From Lachnospira sp900551945 (GTDB taxonomy: Bacteria > Bacillota > Clostridia > Lachnospirales > Lachnospiraceae), in NCBI GenBank assembly GCA_048380335.1, contig DBFCCI010000045.1, positions 1 to 64,000 of the forward strand: DNA of 64,000 nt, given 5' to 3'. Made by a program: the position numbers and the translations under genes. Positions 52,421-62,368 of the stretch are shown in pieces; position 1 is the first letter of the stretch, and every line of letters begins with the position of its first letter. Under the pieces are notes generated by a model. It searched no databases. It had not been told where the DNA came from and saw only the letters and a list, made by a program, of their open reading frames with translations.

Positions 52421-52498
52421 AAAAAGTTAGGTTTTATAATGTTGTCAAATTTTTATAATCACCTAAGTTATAATAAAAAAATATGAGGAGATAGACTT

Positions 52499-54292
52499 AT
52501 GATGAATTTAAAAGCACCAAAAGGGATTGACGTAGAAAGTTGGTTTATTGAGTGCTATAAGAAATATAAGGGTCACCCACTAAGGATATTAGTGGGTTTG
52601 TATAGGGGCAATTACAATAAATTCGTTTTAGCAGTTATATTTTTCTTTATAAAGCACTGTCCTGTATGGGTACTTCCTATAATTACAGCAAATATTATTA
52701 ACGATATAACGTCAGGAGCACCAGATACATACACAAATATTATTATTGAGTCAATTATAATGGTAATTCTGATAGCAATTAATATACCGACCAATTATAT
52801 GTATACAAGATACAAGTCATTAGCGACAAGATATGCAGAAACAGGGCTTAGAAAGGCTTTAGTAAGAAAGCTGCAACAACTGTCAATTTCTTATCACAAG
52901 GAAACACAGTCGGGGCGTTTACAGTCAAAAATAATGCGAGATGTTGAAGCTGTTGAAACACTGTCAACACAAATGTTTCTTAGTATATTAAATATTGCCT
53001 TGAATATAGGAATAGCACTTGCTGTTACTATATCAAAGAGTTTAATGGTGTTCGTATTCTTTCTTCTTACAACGCCAATTGCTGCACTTACGATGGTATT
53101 TTTCAGAAATATAATGAGAACAAGAAATAATGAGTTTAGAAAAGAAATGGAAGAAACTTCCGCAAGAGTTATGGAAATGGTTGAGCTTATACCAGTAACT
53201 AGAGCTCATGCACTTGAAGAAGAAGAAGTTCACAAAATGAGCGGACAGCTTTTTGCAGTTGCAGAAAAAGGCTATAAGCTTGATATTATACAATCATTAT
53301 TTGGTTCAGTAGGTTGGGCAATTTTTCAAGTATTTCAAGTAGTATGTCTTGCGTTTACTGGTATGCTTGCATTAAAGTCAACAATCCAACCAGGAGATAT
53401 TACACTTTATCAGAGCTATTTTGCCACAATAGTAGCACAAGTTTCATCACTTATGTCATTAATACCAACAATAGCAAAAGGTGTGGAATCAGTTAATTCA
53501 ATTGGTGAAGTATTGTTGGAAGAAGATATAGAACAAAACGAAGGCAAAGAAGTTATAGACGATGTAAAGGGAAGTTTTGAATTTAAAGATGTACATTTAA
53601 AATACAATGCCGATGGCAAAGACGTATTAAATGGCTTAAATTTAAAAGTAAAACAAGGAGAAACAATAGCGCTTGTAGGAGAGTCGGGAGCAGGAAAATC
53701 AACTATTTTGAACCTTGTAATAGGCTTTAATTTTGCCAATTCTGGTCAAGTGTTATTAGATGGCAAAGATTTAAGTACGATAGATTTAAGGTCATACAGA
53801 AAGCATTTAGCGGTAGTACCACAGACTTCTATTCTATTTTCGGGAACAATAAGAGATAATATAACTTATGGAATTGAAAATGTAGATGATGATATGCTTG
53901 AAAAAGTAATAAAAGCTGCTAATTTAACAGATTTAATAGCTTCACTTCCAAATGGAATAGATACAATGGTAGGAGAGCATGGCGGAAAGCTCTCAGGCGG
54001 TCAAAGACAAAGAATATCAATCGCAAGAGCACTTATAAGAAATCCTAAAGTGATAGTCTTAGATGAAGCCACATCAGCCCTAGACAGTATTTCAGAGAAG
54101 TTAATACAAGAGTCACTAAACAACTTAACAGAGGGCAGAACAACATTTATAGTAGCACACAGGTTGTCGACAATAAAAGACGCAGATAAAATAGCAGTAA
54201 TAGCAGATGGAAAATGTATAGAATACGGAACATTTGACGAATTAATGGCACTAAAAGGCGAGTTCTATCAAATGAAAGTTATACAGTCATAA
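52499..54292 (+). CDS. ABC exporter half-transporter (ATPase fused to permease)
   Basis: A 597-residue type IV ABC exporter. Six membrane helices lie in residues ~40-330, and the nucleotide-binding domain has Walker A GESGAGKST (~393), the signature LSGGQRQR (~496), Walker B VIVLDEATSALD (~517) and the switch His in VAHRLST (~551). Only one half-transporter is present, so it should form a homodimer. The substrate may be a lipid, peptide or drug; nothing nearby decides. TGAGGAG precedes the ATG, and it is a single-gene unit. Confidence 0.93.
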   Translation: MMNLKAPKGIDVESWFIECYKKYKGHPLRILVGLYRGNYNKFVLAVIFFFIKHCPVWVLPIITANIINDITSGAPDTYTNIIIESIIMVILIAINIPTNYMYTRYKSLATRYAETGLRKALVRKLQQLSISYHKETQSGRLQSKIMRDVEAVETLSTQMFLSILNIALNIGIALAVTISKSLMVFVFFLLTTPIAALTMVFFRNIMRTRNNEFRKEMEETSARVMEMVELIPVTRAHALEEEEVHKMSGQLFAVAEKGYKLDIIQSLFGSVGWAIFQVFQVVCLAFTGMLALKSTIQPGDITLYQSYFATIVAQVSSLMSLIPTIAKGVESVNSIGEVLLEEDIEQNEGKEVIDDVKGSFEFKDVHLKYNADGKDVLNGLNLKVKQGETIALVGESGAGKSTILNLVIGFNFANSGQVLLDGKDLSTIDLRSYRKHLAVVPQTSILFSGTIRDNITYGIENVDDDMLEKVIKAANLTDLIASLPNGIDTMVGEHGGKLSGGQRQRISIARALIRNPKVIVLDEATSALDSISEKLIQESLNNLTEGRTTFIVAHRLSTIKDADKIAVIADGKCIEYGTFDELMALKGEFYQMKVIQS

Positions 54293-54400
54293 AGTATAAT
54301 GATTGTATGTCAGCTCAAAAAGAATTTATTTTAAAAGTGCTAGAGATGTAAAATACTTTTATTATGTTAAAGCTGTTTTGCAAAAAAGCCAATAAAAAAT

Positions 54401-54437
54401 ATTAGAGAGTTTATAGTTGATAGATAAACTCTCTAAT
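54401..54437. terminator. Bidirectional terminator between the ABC and XRE genes
   Basis: A perfect 14-bp stem, ATTAGAGAGTTTAT (54401-54414) with 54424-54437, flanked by A and T runs on both sides between convergent genes. Confidence 0.85.
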
Positions 54438-54461
54438 TATATATATTAATCACATAAAATA

Positions 54462-54791
54462 TTATGCGTTTTGATTACCAAACCAAAGTCTTAATGTAGC
54501 GATAACCTTTTCCTTCTGTTCAGAATTTAACTTATTAAGAATAGATGTAATTTCGTTATCAAGAGCTGTATTTTGATATGTCTTATCAACACTACCTGCA
54601 AGATAGTCAAGTGAAACTCCAGTAAGTTCTGCATAATATGATAACATTCTAAGAGTCATAAGGTTACGACCATTTTCTACGTTACTAATATAACCAGGAG
54701 TAACATCAAGTGCCTTAGCAACGTCTTCCTGTGTAAGTCCATGAGAAATTCTTAACTTTTTAACTTTTGCGCCTAAATCGCTGTCCATCAT
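54462..54791 (-). CDS. XRE-family transcriptional regulator
   Basis: A 109-residue regulator with a Cro/CI helix-turn-helix at residues ~9-65 (KVKKLRISHGLTQEDVAKAL, DVTPGYISNVENGRN) and a short helical tail that could mediate dimer formation (TSILNKLNSEQKEKVIATLR), similar in size to SinR-like proteins. The start at 54791 is chosen because GGAGG (54800-54804) lies 8 bases before it; a longer frame to 54821 would include that site. It stands alone between convergent ABC and upstream typA genes; its target is unknown. Confidence 0.9.
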   Translation of the reverse strand: MMDSDLGAKVKKLRISHGLTQEDVAKALDVTPGYISNVENGRNLMTLRMLSYYAELTGVSLDYLAGSVDKTYQNTALDNEITSILNKLNSEQKEKVIATLRLWFGNQNA

Positions 54792-54999
54792 AATTATTAC
54801 CTCCATCAATGCGCAGTTCATTGCGCTCTATCTTAAATTTTAATTAATATAATAAAGGAAACGGCACATAAGCATAAAGCAAATGTGCTTCTTGCTTCAA
54901 CCTTTATAATACTTATTAATTAGTATTTTAAATAAAGTCCACAAGCGTATAAGTTTGGCTAGTTCCTAACCTACTATTAAAATAATTGAATACTAAATA

Positions 55000-56829
55000 T
55001 TATTTTTTATTAGCTCTGTATCTAGCTGTAGAATCAAGAATTTTCTTACGAATTCTTAAATGTTCAGGTGTAACTTCAAGAAGTTCATCTGTATCAATAT
55101 AATCAAGAGCTTGTTCAAGACTAAGAATTTTAGGTGGAACAAGTCTTAATGCTTCATCAGCACCAGAAGAACGAGTATTAGTAAGGTGCTTACCCTTACA
55201 TACATTAACTTCAATATCTTCTGTACGAGGGTTTTCACCGATAATCATACCAGCATATACTTCTTCACCAGGGCCAACGAAAAGAGTACCTCTGTCCTGT
55301 GCATTGAAAAGACCATAAGTTAAAGTAGTACCACTTTCATAAGCAATAAGTGAACCAGTCTTTCTATAAGAAATATCACCCTTGTATTCTTCATAACCTT
55401 CAAAAGAAGTGTTAATAATACCATTACCCTTAGTATCAGTCATAAATTCACCTCTATAGCCGATAAGACCACGAGAAGGAATAGAGAACTGTAAACGTGT
55501 ATAACCACCATTAATAGGAGTCATACCAAGAAGTTCACCTTTTCTTTGACTAAGCTTTTGAATAACAGCACCAGTACAGTCATCAGGAACATCAATATAA
55601 GCAAGTTCAATAGGTTCAAGCTTCTTTCCACGTTCATCAGTATGGAAAAGAACCTCAGCCTTACTTACAGCAAATTCATAACCTTCACGTCTCATATTTT
55701 CAATAAGAACTGAAAGATGAAGTTCACCACGACCAGATACCTTAAATGAGTTTTCTGAACCAGGGTTTTCTTCTACTCTTAAGCTGACATCAGTATTAAG
55801 TTCCTTGAAAAGTCTGTCACGAATATGTCTAGAAGTAACAAACTTACCTTCTTTACCAGCAAGAGGACTGTCATTAACCATAAAGTCCATAGAAAGAGTA
55901 GGTTCAGAAATCTTCTGGAAAGGAATAGCCACAGGGTTTTCAACGGAACAGAGTGTATCACCAATGTGGATATCTGCAATACCTGAAACAGCAACTATTT
56001 CACCAACAGAAGCTTCAGAAGTTTCTACCTTTTTAAGACCATCAAATGTATAAAGCTTAGTAACTCTTACTCTCTTTTTAACACTTGGGTCATGGTGATT
56101 GACAATCATAACTTCCTGATTAACTTTAATCTTACCATTATCAATTTTACCAACGCCAATTCTACCAACAAATTCATTATAGTCAATAGTAGAAATAAGC
56201 ATCTGAGTATCAGCATCAGGGTCACCCTCTGGAGCTGGGATATTATTGACGATACATTCAAATAAAGGCTGCATATCTTTAGGTTCGTCACCTAAATCAG
56301 CCATAGCATATCCAGATTTAGCTGAAGCAAATATAAATGGACAGTCAAGCTGGTCTTCATTAGCATCAAGGTCTATAAATAATTCTAATATTTCATCAAT
56401 AACTTCATTAGGTCTTGCTTCTGGTCTGTCAATCTTATTGATACATACAATTACAGAAAGATTAAGGTCAAGAGCTTTCTGAAGAACAAACTTAGTCTGA
56501 GGCATAACACCTTCAAATGCATCAACAACAAGAACAACACCGTTTACCATTTTAAGAACACGTTCAACTTCTCCACCAAAGTCAGCATGGCCTGGAGTAT
56601 CAATGATGTTGATTTTTGTGTTTTTATATGTGATGGCAGTGTTTTTAGAAAGAATTGTAATACCTCTTTCTCGTTCAATATCGTTTGAGTCCATTACACG
56701 TTCTGCAACTTCCTGATTTTCACGGAAAGTACCGCTTTGCTTAAGAAGTTCATCAACCAAAGTAGTCTTACCATGGTCAACGTGTGCAATAATAGCGATA
56801 TTTCTTATGTCTTCACGTTTCATTTTCAT
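55000..56829 (-). CDS. typA: Ribosome-associated GTPase TypA/BipA
   Basis: A 609-residue translational GTPase of full family length. The G motifs are IIAHVDHGKTTL, the effector ERERGITI, DTPGHADFGGEVER and NKIDRPEA, followed by EF-G-like domains II, III and V (RGELHLSVLIENMRREGYE) and the BipA-specific C-terminal domain (RSSGADEALRLVPPK; DELLEVTPEHLRIRK). It helps 50S assembly and growth under stress. ATG 56829 follows AAAGGATAA; a second ATG two codons later is equally close to the usual start. Confidence 0.97.
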   Translation of the reverse strand: MKMKREDIRNIAIIAHVDHGKTTLVDELLKQSGTFRENQEVAERVMDSNDIERERGITILSKNTAITYKNTKINIIDTPGHADFGGEVERVLKMVNGVVLVVDAFEGVMPQTKFVLQKALDLNLSVIVCINKIDRPEARPNEVIDEILELFIDLDANEDQLDCPFIFASAKSGYAMADLGDEPKDMQPLFECIVNNIPAPEGDPDADTQMLISTIDYNEFVGRIGVGKIDNGKIKVNQEVMIVNHHDPSVKKRVRVTKLYTFDGLKKVETSEASVGEIVAVSGIADIHIGDTLCSVENPVAIPFQKISEPTLSMDFMVNDSPLAGKEGKFVTSRHIRDRLFKELNTDVSLRVEENPGSENSFKVSGRGELHLSVLIENMRREGYEFAVSKAEVLFHTDERGKKLEPIELAYIDVPDDCTGAVIQKLSQRKGELLGMTPINGGYTRLQFSIPSRGLIGYRGEFMTDTKGNGIINTSFEGYEEYKGDISYRKTGSLIAYESGTTLTYGLFNAQDRGTLFVGPGEEVYAGMIIGENPRTEDIEVNVCKGKHLTNTRSSGADEALRLVPPKILSLEQALDYIDTDELLEVTPEHLRIRKKILDSTARYRANKK

Positions 56830-56886
56830 AAAATTATCCTTTCAATATGTTAAATGATTGCGTTCGATATGATTAGCAACTTTTAT

Positions 56887-56914
56887 ATTCTATCACAATA
56901 TTTTTAAAATACAA
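56887..56914 (-). promoter_or_regulatory. Sigma-A promoter of typA
   Basis: On the minus strand TTGTAT (56914-56909), 16 bases, TAGAAT (56892-56887), about 58 bases before the start. The 56915-57130 stretch behind it is poly-A/T-rich and shows no gene. Confidence 0.5.
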
Positions 56915-57130
56915 TAGTAAACATACAAAAAGAATTGTATTTCAATAAGAACAATTTTAAAAAATGGCTCAAAAACCACAAAAATTAAAGAAAATAAAAT
57001 TTTTTTATCAAAAAATATTAAAAAAAATTTATGAATTTAAAAAAGATAGATTAGGTATAAGCCCAGTATTTAAGCGGTAGTTATAAAGTTTATATAATGT
57101 GATATTAATATACTTATAAGCATTAAAGTG

Positions 57131-57715
57131 AACTTACCCATCACCTAAAGGTAATGGGCTTCTAAGATACTAATGTATCTATTTAAGAAGTCAATCTTAC
57201 AAAACCTATGACAAGTGTTGTATATCCGTCTTTTGGAAGATAGTGTGGCAACTTACAATCTTTGAAAGCATATTTTCCCTGCTTTGCAAGTTTGAGTAAG
57301 CCAAAGAATGACTTGAATGAACCGTCAACTTCTTTAAGAATTTGTTGTGCCATATTTGAATTTAATGTCTTATAATTATGACTATTCTTCAAAAGTGAGT
57401 AGTTTTTCTCATATTTAAGGAACTCACCTTCTGTAAAATAATACTGACGAATATTATATATAGCTTCATTCATAAAATTTTTTGCAACATGACATAATTC
57501 CTTTATAGAACAATAATCTTCTTTTGACAAATGCTTTACTTGTTGTTTGACCGTAAGATACATAAGATTTCTCCTTTCCTTAAATTTAGAGAAGTTCTCT
57601 ATGCTATTTATTATACTATAATTTTTACCAAATCACATAATGTTTTAAGTAAAAAATATACAGTATGTGAAAGTGACGCCATTCATCCCACGGTCTAAAG
57701 ACCATGGGTTTTCTG
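57131..57715 (-). mobile_element. IS200/IS605-family element, internally deleted
   Basis: The right-end hairpin CCCATCACC/GGTAATGGG (57137-57158) and the left-end hairpin CCCACGGTC/GACCATGGG (57687-57708) bracket a truncated tnpB on the minus strand. Full elements of this IS1341-like type are about 1.5-2 kb; here some 0.9 kb or more is missing between the start of tnpB and the right end. No tnpA is present, so it cannot move by itself. Confidence 0.8.
57183..57563 (-). pseudogene. tnpB: Truncated TnpB (RNA-guided nuclease), N-terminal part
   Basis: The 126-codon frame has the typical TnpB start of Clostridial IS605 elements: KHLSKEDYCSIKELCHVAKN, NEAIYNIRQYYFTEGEFLKY, then the helical DNA-binding part ending in GYTTLVIGFVRL. 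The frame stops two codons later, just before the right-end hairpin. All RuvC residues (DED) and the zinc ribbon are gone, so no nuclease activity is possible. A good GGAAAGGAG ribosome binding site is still present before ATG 57563. Confidence 0.85.
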
Positions 57716-57733
57716 GCTGAAAAAATATAAAAA

Positions 57734-58777
57734 TTATTTTAAACTCATATTTATATTTAGTTCTTGTCCTTTTATTTCTATATCTGCATAACTTCCACAA
57801 ATTATCGGCATTGTTGGTGCAACATGTCCTATATCTGTATCCATTATTACTGGTACATTGTACTTTCTTATAATTGCCATAACAGCTTCATACTGCTCTA
57901 AGCCCATCATCTGCTGCCCATGTACCATTGGTCGTCCTATTAAAAAGCCTTTAACATACTTAAACCACCCAGCATTATCCATCTGCCACATAGCTCTCCT
58001 TATAGCAAATACATTAAGGTCACAACTTTCAAGGAACCATACAATGCCATCATTTTTGTACTTTTCAATAAATTCAACAGTTTTGTCATACTTAGTTCCT
58101 AACAGATTAACAAGACAGTCCATACAACCACCTATAAATCTGCCTGAAAACTTAATTGTGTCATTTTCATCTGATAACACTCCATTATTGTATACACGAA
58201 GCACTCTAGGCTCTGTTGCATTTATTGGGGCTAGTGGATTTTCTTCTGATTTTAGGGACTCCTTTTCCCACAACTTATAACCAGTCTGATTAAGCTTCTT
58301 GCCCCTTAATAAGTCGTAAGCATCTTGTATATTATCATACCAGGGACTCATTCCAAATGCACCGGCGCATGGTCCATATATCGAAGCAGTATCACAAAGT
58401 ATTGTTAATAGATATGTAAAGTTTGTATTATCTGAATACCCCATATACCATTTGGGTGTTGCCTTTGATATTTTATCAAAATCTACATATTCAAGGATTT
58501 CACACATAAGCTCTCCACCACCACATGATATTAATACATCAACAGCTTCATTAAGATACATACTGTTAAGTTCTTTACCACATTTGTCAGGCGTATTGCT
58601 TATTCCTACGCCCTTGTCCTCATAACAGTTGTCGCCCAATAAAAGACTATGACCTTTTTTTGTAAGAATTTCTTGCGCATTTTTAAAGGCTGTCTTATAA
58701 GGCTCAGTAGCACAACCAAAAGACGGTGCTACAAAACCAATACTCCCATTCTCTTTTAAAAATTCTGGATATCTCAT
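57734..58777 (-). CDS. S66-family peptidase (LD-carboxypeptidase/MccF-like)
   Basis: A 347-residue serine peptidase. The nucleophile elbow is WYMGYSDNTN (Ser115 from the start used here), after SCGGGELMCEILEYVDF, and the charge-relay residues appear in FLESCDLN (Glu) and DIGHVAPTMPI (His). Family members trim LD-linked muropeptides or cleave microcin C-type acyl sulfamates (MccF branch); the GYSDNTN form leans to the MccF-like branch. ATG 58777 is preferred over GTG 58789, as GAGAAG lies ahead of it. The TnpB remnant was inserted just downstream of it. Confidence 0.9.
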   Translation of the reverse strand: MRYPEFLKENGSIGFVAPSFGCATEPYKTAFKNAQEILTKKGHSLLLGDNCYEDKGVGISNTPDKCGKELNSMYLNEAVDVLISCGGGELMCEILEYVDFDKISKATPKWYMGYSDNTNFTYLLTILCDTASIYGPCAGAFGMSPWYDNIQDAYDLLRGKKLNQTGYKLWEKESLKSEENPLAPINATEPRVLRVYNNGVLSDENDTIKFSGRFIGGCMDCLVNLLGTKYDKTVEFIEKYKNDGIVWFLESCDLNVFAIRRAMWQMDNAGWFKYVKGFLIGRPMVHGQQMMGLEQYEAVMAIIRKYNVPVIMDTDIGHVAPTMPIICGSYADIEIKGQELNINMSLK

Positions 58778-58862
58778 ATATCTTCTCACTTTCTTATTTT
58801 ATCAATACCAGTTACCATAACAACAAAATTGAACATTTGTTCAGATAAATAAAAGTATAATT

Positions 58863-60188
58863 TTACTTGATAGTATCAAATGCTATTTTGATATAATAGT
58901 AGTTGTCTTCTATCCATTTTGTGTAATCGCCACCCATCTGCTTCATAATATCTTCACACAGATTTTCACCTATATAATTATGTTCTTTATTTTCCATAGA
59001 AAGTTGCTCTAATTCTTTAATAAGATTACTTATTATTATACTGTCATTCTTATAAACAACTCTAATTTCAGACATTAGAACAGCATAGTTACAAATATTT
59101 GATAAGATATTACCCAGCACTCTTTTGAATTGGTTAGGCTTAATATTTATATTTACACTGTTATCATAACAAATTTTTTCATCTATTGTAAAGCCACATT
59201 TTATTAGCTGTTCACACCACTTATTCATATAACTACTTCTGGCACTATCCATATCTATTGTTGTTATATCCTCTTTTGCAAATACATCTGTCGTTATATC
59301 TTTAATCTTTTCAATATTTTCTTGACATATATCAATATATTTAATTAATTTTTCAAAATCACTTTTTTGCTCATCAACTTTATTGTCTATATCTTTTAAC
59401 CTAACAAGACTTAAACTTATTAAATCAAGATTACCCGATATAATTGTAAGTGGCGTTCTTATATCATGTGCTAGACTTCTTGCTGTATTATTTTTATCTT
59501 CAACAGCTTTTATTTCATTATTACGAGATTTTATCATTTCATTTTTTAGATTTTCTACTGACTTTGCAATATGACCTATATCTCCATTTTCATCAATATC
59601 AATATGTCTTGACAAATCACCTGCACCTATGTAATCCACTTCTTTTTTTAATCGTGTCAAATTTTTTTGCATGATAAACATATATATTACAATAGATATT
59701 ATATATATTATACCTCCAATTAATATACATATAATTCTTTTATACAGTAACACAGTCTTTCCAAATGTATACAACACATTTATACCTAAACTAGCTTTTT
59801 TACCGTCTTTAAAATAACAAGCAAATGTTCCACTATTTGCAATTCGTGTATCAATATCTTTTGAACTATAAAAATGTTGTATATTTCCATCTTCTTCTAC
59901 ATCTACATAGACACTTATATCACTATATTTTCTTACTATTTTATCAAGACTTTCTCTGCCATTGTCATCATAGGTTATAACACCATTATCAAATGCCTGT
60001 TGAATATCTTTTAATATTGTTGTCATATAGTCCATATACAATATACCATTATAAGTCACCCTATCAAGTATCTTATTAGCCATACTTGACAAAGTAATAC
60101 TAATTCCTGAACACATTATAAACATAATAACACAAAAAATATATGTCCTTATATTCCCATATAGCTTTATTTTCTTTTTAATCAACAT
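58863..60188 (-). CDS. Sensor histidine kinase with degenerate ATP-binding part
   Basis: A 441-residue membrane kinase: helix 1 (~14-35), an extracytoplasmic sensor (~40-148), helix 2 (~150-174), HAMP (~175-225, GAGDLSRHIDIDENGDIGHI) and a HisKA box with His241 in SLAHDIRTPLTIISGN. The C-terminal domain is short; the N box is blurred (GNILSNICNYAVLM), and the G1 (DxGxG) and G2 (GLGL) motifs are not recognisable (YIGENLCEDIMKQMGG stands where G2 should be). It may bind ATP poorly or act mainly as a phosphatase. It overlaps the response regulator gene by 11 bases. Confidence 0.9.
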   Translation of the reverse strand: MLIKKKIKLYGNIRTYIFCVIMFIMCSGISITLSSMANKILDRVTYNGILYMDYMTTILKDIQQAFDNGVITYDDNGRESLDKIVRKYSDISVYVDVEEDGNIQHFYSSKDIDTRIANSGTFACYFKDGKKASLGINVLYTFGKTVLLYKRIICILIGGIIYIISIVIYMFIMQKNLTRLKKEVDYIGAGDLSRHIDIDENGDIGHIAKSVENLKNEMIKSRNNEIKAVEDKNNTARSLAHDIRTPLTIISGNLDLISLSLVRLKDIDNKVDEQKSDFEKLIKYIDICQENIEKIKDITTDVFAKEDITTIDMDSARSSYMNKWCEQLIKCGFTIDEKICYDNSVNINIKPNQFKRVLGNILSNICNYAVLMSEIRVVYKNDSIIISNLIKELEQLSMENKEHNYIGENLCEDIMKQMGGDYTKWIEDNYYYIKIAFDTIK

Positions 60189-60915
60189 AATATCCCTTCC
60201 CCCATGAATTAAAAATAAATTCTCTACCAGTATTATTAAGCTTTTTCCTTAAGTTTCTTATATGTACCATTACTGTATTAGCTGAAGCTTTGCAATACTT
60301 TTCTTGCCATACTGCTTCGTATATTTCATCAATTGCAAATACCTTACCCTTGTTTTTTAAAAGGAACTCGAATATATCATATTCTGTACAAGTAACTTCT
60401 ATATTCTTATCGTTATATGTTATCTTTCTTCTACACTTGTCAATAATAAGACCATCTATTAACATATCTTTTTTAGTATCATTGCTAATATTATTAATAC
60501 TATTAATATCTTGTGTTATTATTTTTTCATTCTGCTTATTATTTGTAACATCATACTCGTAGCAACGTCTAAGTAAAGCATTTACATGAACAATAATGTC
60601 TGAATATCTAAAAGGCTTCACCACAAAATCATCTGCTCCATATTCATAACAGCGTATTCTTGTTTCATTGTCACCATAAGCTGTTAAAAATATCACTGGG
60701 CAATTCCATTTTCTTCTAAGCATTCTACACGCCTTATCTCCTGTAAGATTAGGCATATTGACATCTATTATAACTAGACTTATACTCTCATTCATTAACT
60801 TAACAGCTTCTTTTCCGTCTTTTGCTTCCACTACTTTATTACCATTCATTAAAAGAAACTCTTTTAATATATTCCTTATCTGCACTTCATCATCAACAAT
60901 TAAAATTGTATACAC
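60178..60915 (-). CDS. OmpR-family response regulator
   Basis: A 245-residue regulator. The receiver domain (1-118) has acidic residues IVDDE (8-10), the phosphorylation site Asp51 in VIIDVNMP, the Thr in FLTAYGD and Lys in FVVKPFR. The winged helix (~150-245) shows EYDIFEFLLKNKGKVF and VMVHIRNLRKKL. Between them lies an unusually long Asn/Lys-rich linker (~120-150). Its start gives the first gene of the pair; targets could include the adjacent S66 peptidase or mecA, but no binding site was found. Confidence 0.95.
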   Translation of the reverse strand: MYTILIVDDEVQIRNILKEFLLMNGNKVVEAKDGKEAVKLMNESISLVIIDVNMPNLTGDKACRMLRRKWNCPVIFLTAYGDNETRIRCYEYGADDFVVKPFRYSDIIVHVNALLRRCYEYDVTNNKQNEKIITQDINSINNISNDTKKDMLIDGLIIDKCRRKITYNDKNIEVTCTEYDIFEFLLKNKGKVFAIDEIYEAVWQEKYCKASANTVMVHIRNLRKKLNNTGREFIFNSWGKGYYVD

Positions 60916-61238
60916 TAATCTCGCCTCACTTAACTAAATTAATTTTATTTTGAAAATAGATTTTATAAACTCTATATAATAAACTAACAGTTATGTCATA
61001 TACTTTCAATATATAAGAATTTTAATTAAGAATTATTAAGAATTTAAAACTTATCTATCATTTGTAAAACAACGACAAAAAGCCTCGCAATACCATTTTA
61101 CAAATCCTGTAAAATAATACTGCAAGGCACTATAATTAAATTAAACAAATATCAGCAATTCCCCACTTATTGCTTTTTACAATAAATAGTAGGCGATTTA
61201 CTTTTTAAATTAATTTACAATCTATTTCAAATTTTATT
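60916..61238. other. Gap between mecA and the response regulator
   Basis: It holds the mecA terminator (61077-61128) and, nearer 60916-61060, AT-rich sequence that should contain the regulator's promoter. No small gene was found. Confidence 0.5.
61077..61128 (-). terminator. mecA terminator
   Basis: A ~21-bp stem (GCCTTGCAGTATTATTTTACA with its partner at 61082-61102, two mismatches) followed on the minus strand by TTTTTGTCG. Confidence 0.85.
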
Positions 61239-61997
61239 CTATCCAATACAATACTTCTTTATAGTGTTAATTGCATTAGCCTTAATATATACTTCAAAAT
61301 GCTCTTTTATGTAAGCCACTCTTTCTGGCTTTGATGAGTCAAATTCAGCATATTCCATTAGCATGTTAGCAAACACCTTATATTTGCTTTCAGAACTTCT
61401 TCCCTTTTCAAGAATAAGATATACACTTCCATCTGCCTTATCTTGATATACAGAATTAATTATTCCCCAAGTTTTAGGACAATTCATACAAAATTCTTCT
61501 ACATTTTCAATGCTTGCAAACTTAAACACTGATATATTTGCTTTAATAAAATTACTTTGTAATTCATCTTGATTATTATTTCCTGAGTTTTTAGAAGTAC
61601 TCTTTTTATCACTTGTATCATTCCATTTTCTTCCTAAAATGTTATCGGTAAGTTCTTCAAAGTCTTCTTTACTAATAGAATTACTTCCCATAGACTCTAT
61701 AGCCTGCATAGCCTGTTCTCCAGCCTGCTTTAACATTCTTCCAAAATTATCTTTTCCAGAAGAAATTGTAAGTAATATTGAGTGGTTTGGCTGAGGTGCT
61801 AACTGAAGTGACATAACTCCACCATTCATAGTTATTCCAATACTCTTTTCAGCTTCTTCCATTACAACATCTAAAAGGTCATGTATTTTGTCAGTATCAT
61901 TTTTAAAGAAATCATCGAGTGATATATTATTATCCTCTAAATCTTCTTCATATAAAATACATTGAAACTTAGTATCATCTATTTTCTTAAACTCCAT
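61239..61997 (-). CDS. mecA: Adaptor protein MecA
   Basis: A 252-residue MecA. The N-terminal substrate-binding part (MEFKKIDDTKFQCILYEEDL; SLDDFFKNDTDKIHDLLDVV) and the C-terminal ClpC-binding domain (~155-252: FKFASIENVEEFCMNCPKTW, SVYLILEKGRSSESKY, NMLMEYAEF) are both clear, joined by an Asn/Ser-rich linker. It hands targets to the ClpCP protease. The middle segment ALQLAPQPNHSILLTIS-like stretch near residue 65 is usual for Clostridial forms. Single-gene unit on the minus strand. Confidence 0.94.
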   Translation of the reverse strand: MEFKKIDDTKFQCILYEEDLEDNNISLDDFFKNDTDKIHDLLDVVMEEAEKSIGITMNGGVMSLQLAPQPNHSILLTISSGKDNFGRMLKQAGEQAMQAIESMGSNSISKEDFEELTDNILGRKWNDTSDKKSTSKNSGNNNQDELQSNFIKANISVFKFASIENVEEFCMNCPKTWGIINSVYQDKADGSVYLILEKGRSSESKYKVFANMLMEYAEFDSSKPERVAYIKEHFEVYIKANAINTIKKYCIG

Positions 61998-62040
61998 ATA
62001 ATCCTCATTTCCGCAAAATAGCTTAACATATTATTATTGT

Positions 62041-62356
62041 GTATTATTTTGATTTTACCACAAATCAAATGACAAAAAAATGCTTTTTCGTATAAAATTT
62101 TCATTAATATCAATTTTTTATCGACATTTATAAAATATCAAATGAATATACCTTAACTATTAATTAAGTAGGTTCTTAGCTTCTATTTCTAAAAGCAATA
62201 AATTGATAGATTACTTATATCAAAAAGGTACATAAATGTAAAACACAAAAACTCAAGGCTTTACTATATTCTAAAAATATGATATTTTAAGTCTGTTGCT
62301 CAAATGCTATTTGTTTGTGAGCGAAAGCAAATAGCAATATAGATATACGCTCAGAA
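62041..62356. other. Gap between mecA and the PIG-L gene, with a hairpin
   Basis: Divergent promoter region of about 315 bases. A 9-bp hairpin, TGCTATTTG (62305-62313) with CAAATAGCA (62328-62336), lies 30 bases before the PIG-L start and could affect its translation. No gene was found. Confidence 0.45.
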
Positions 62357-62368
62357 ATGAGGAAATTT

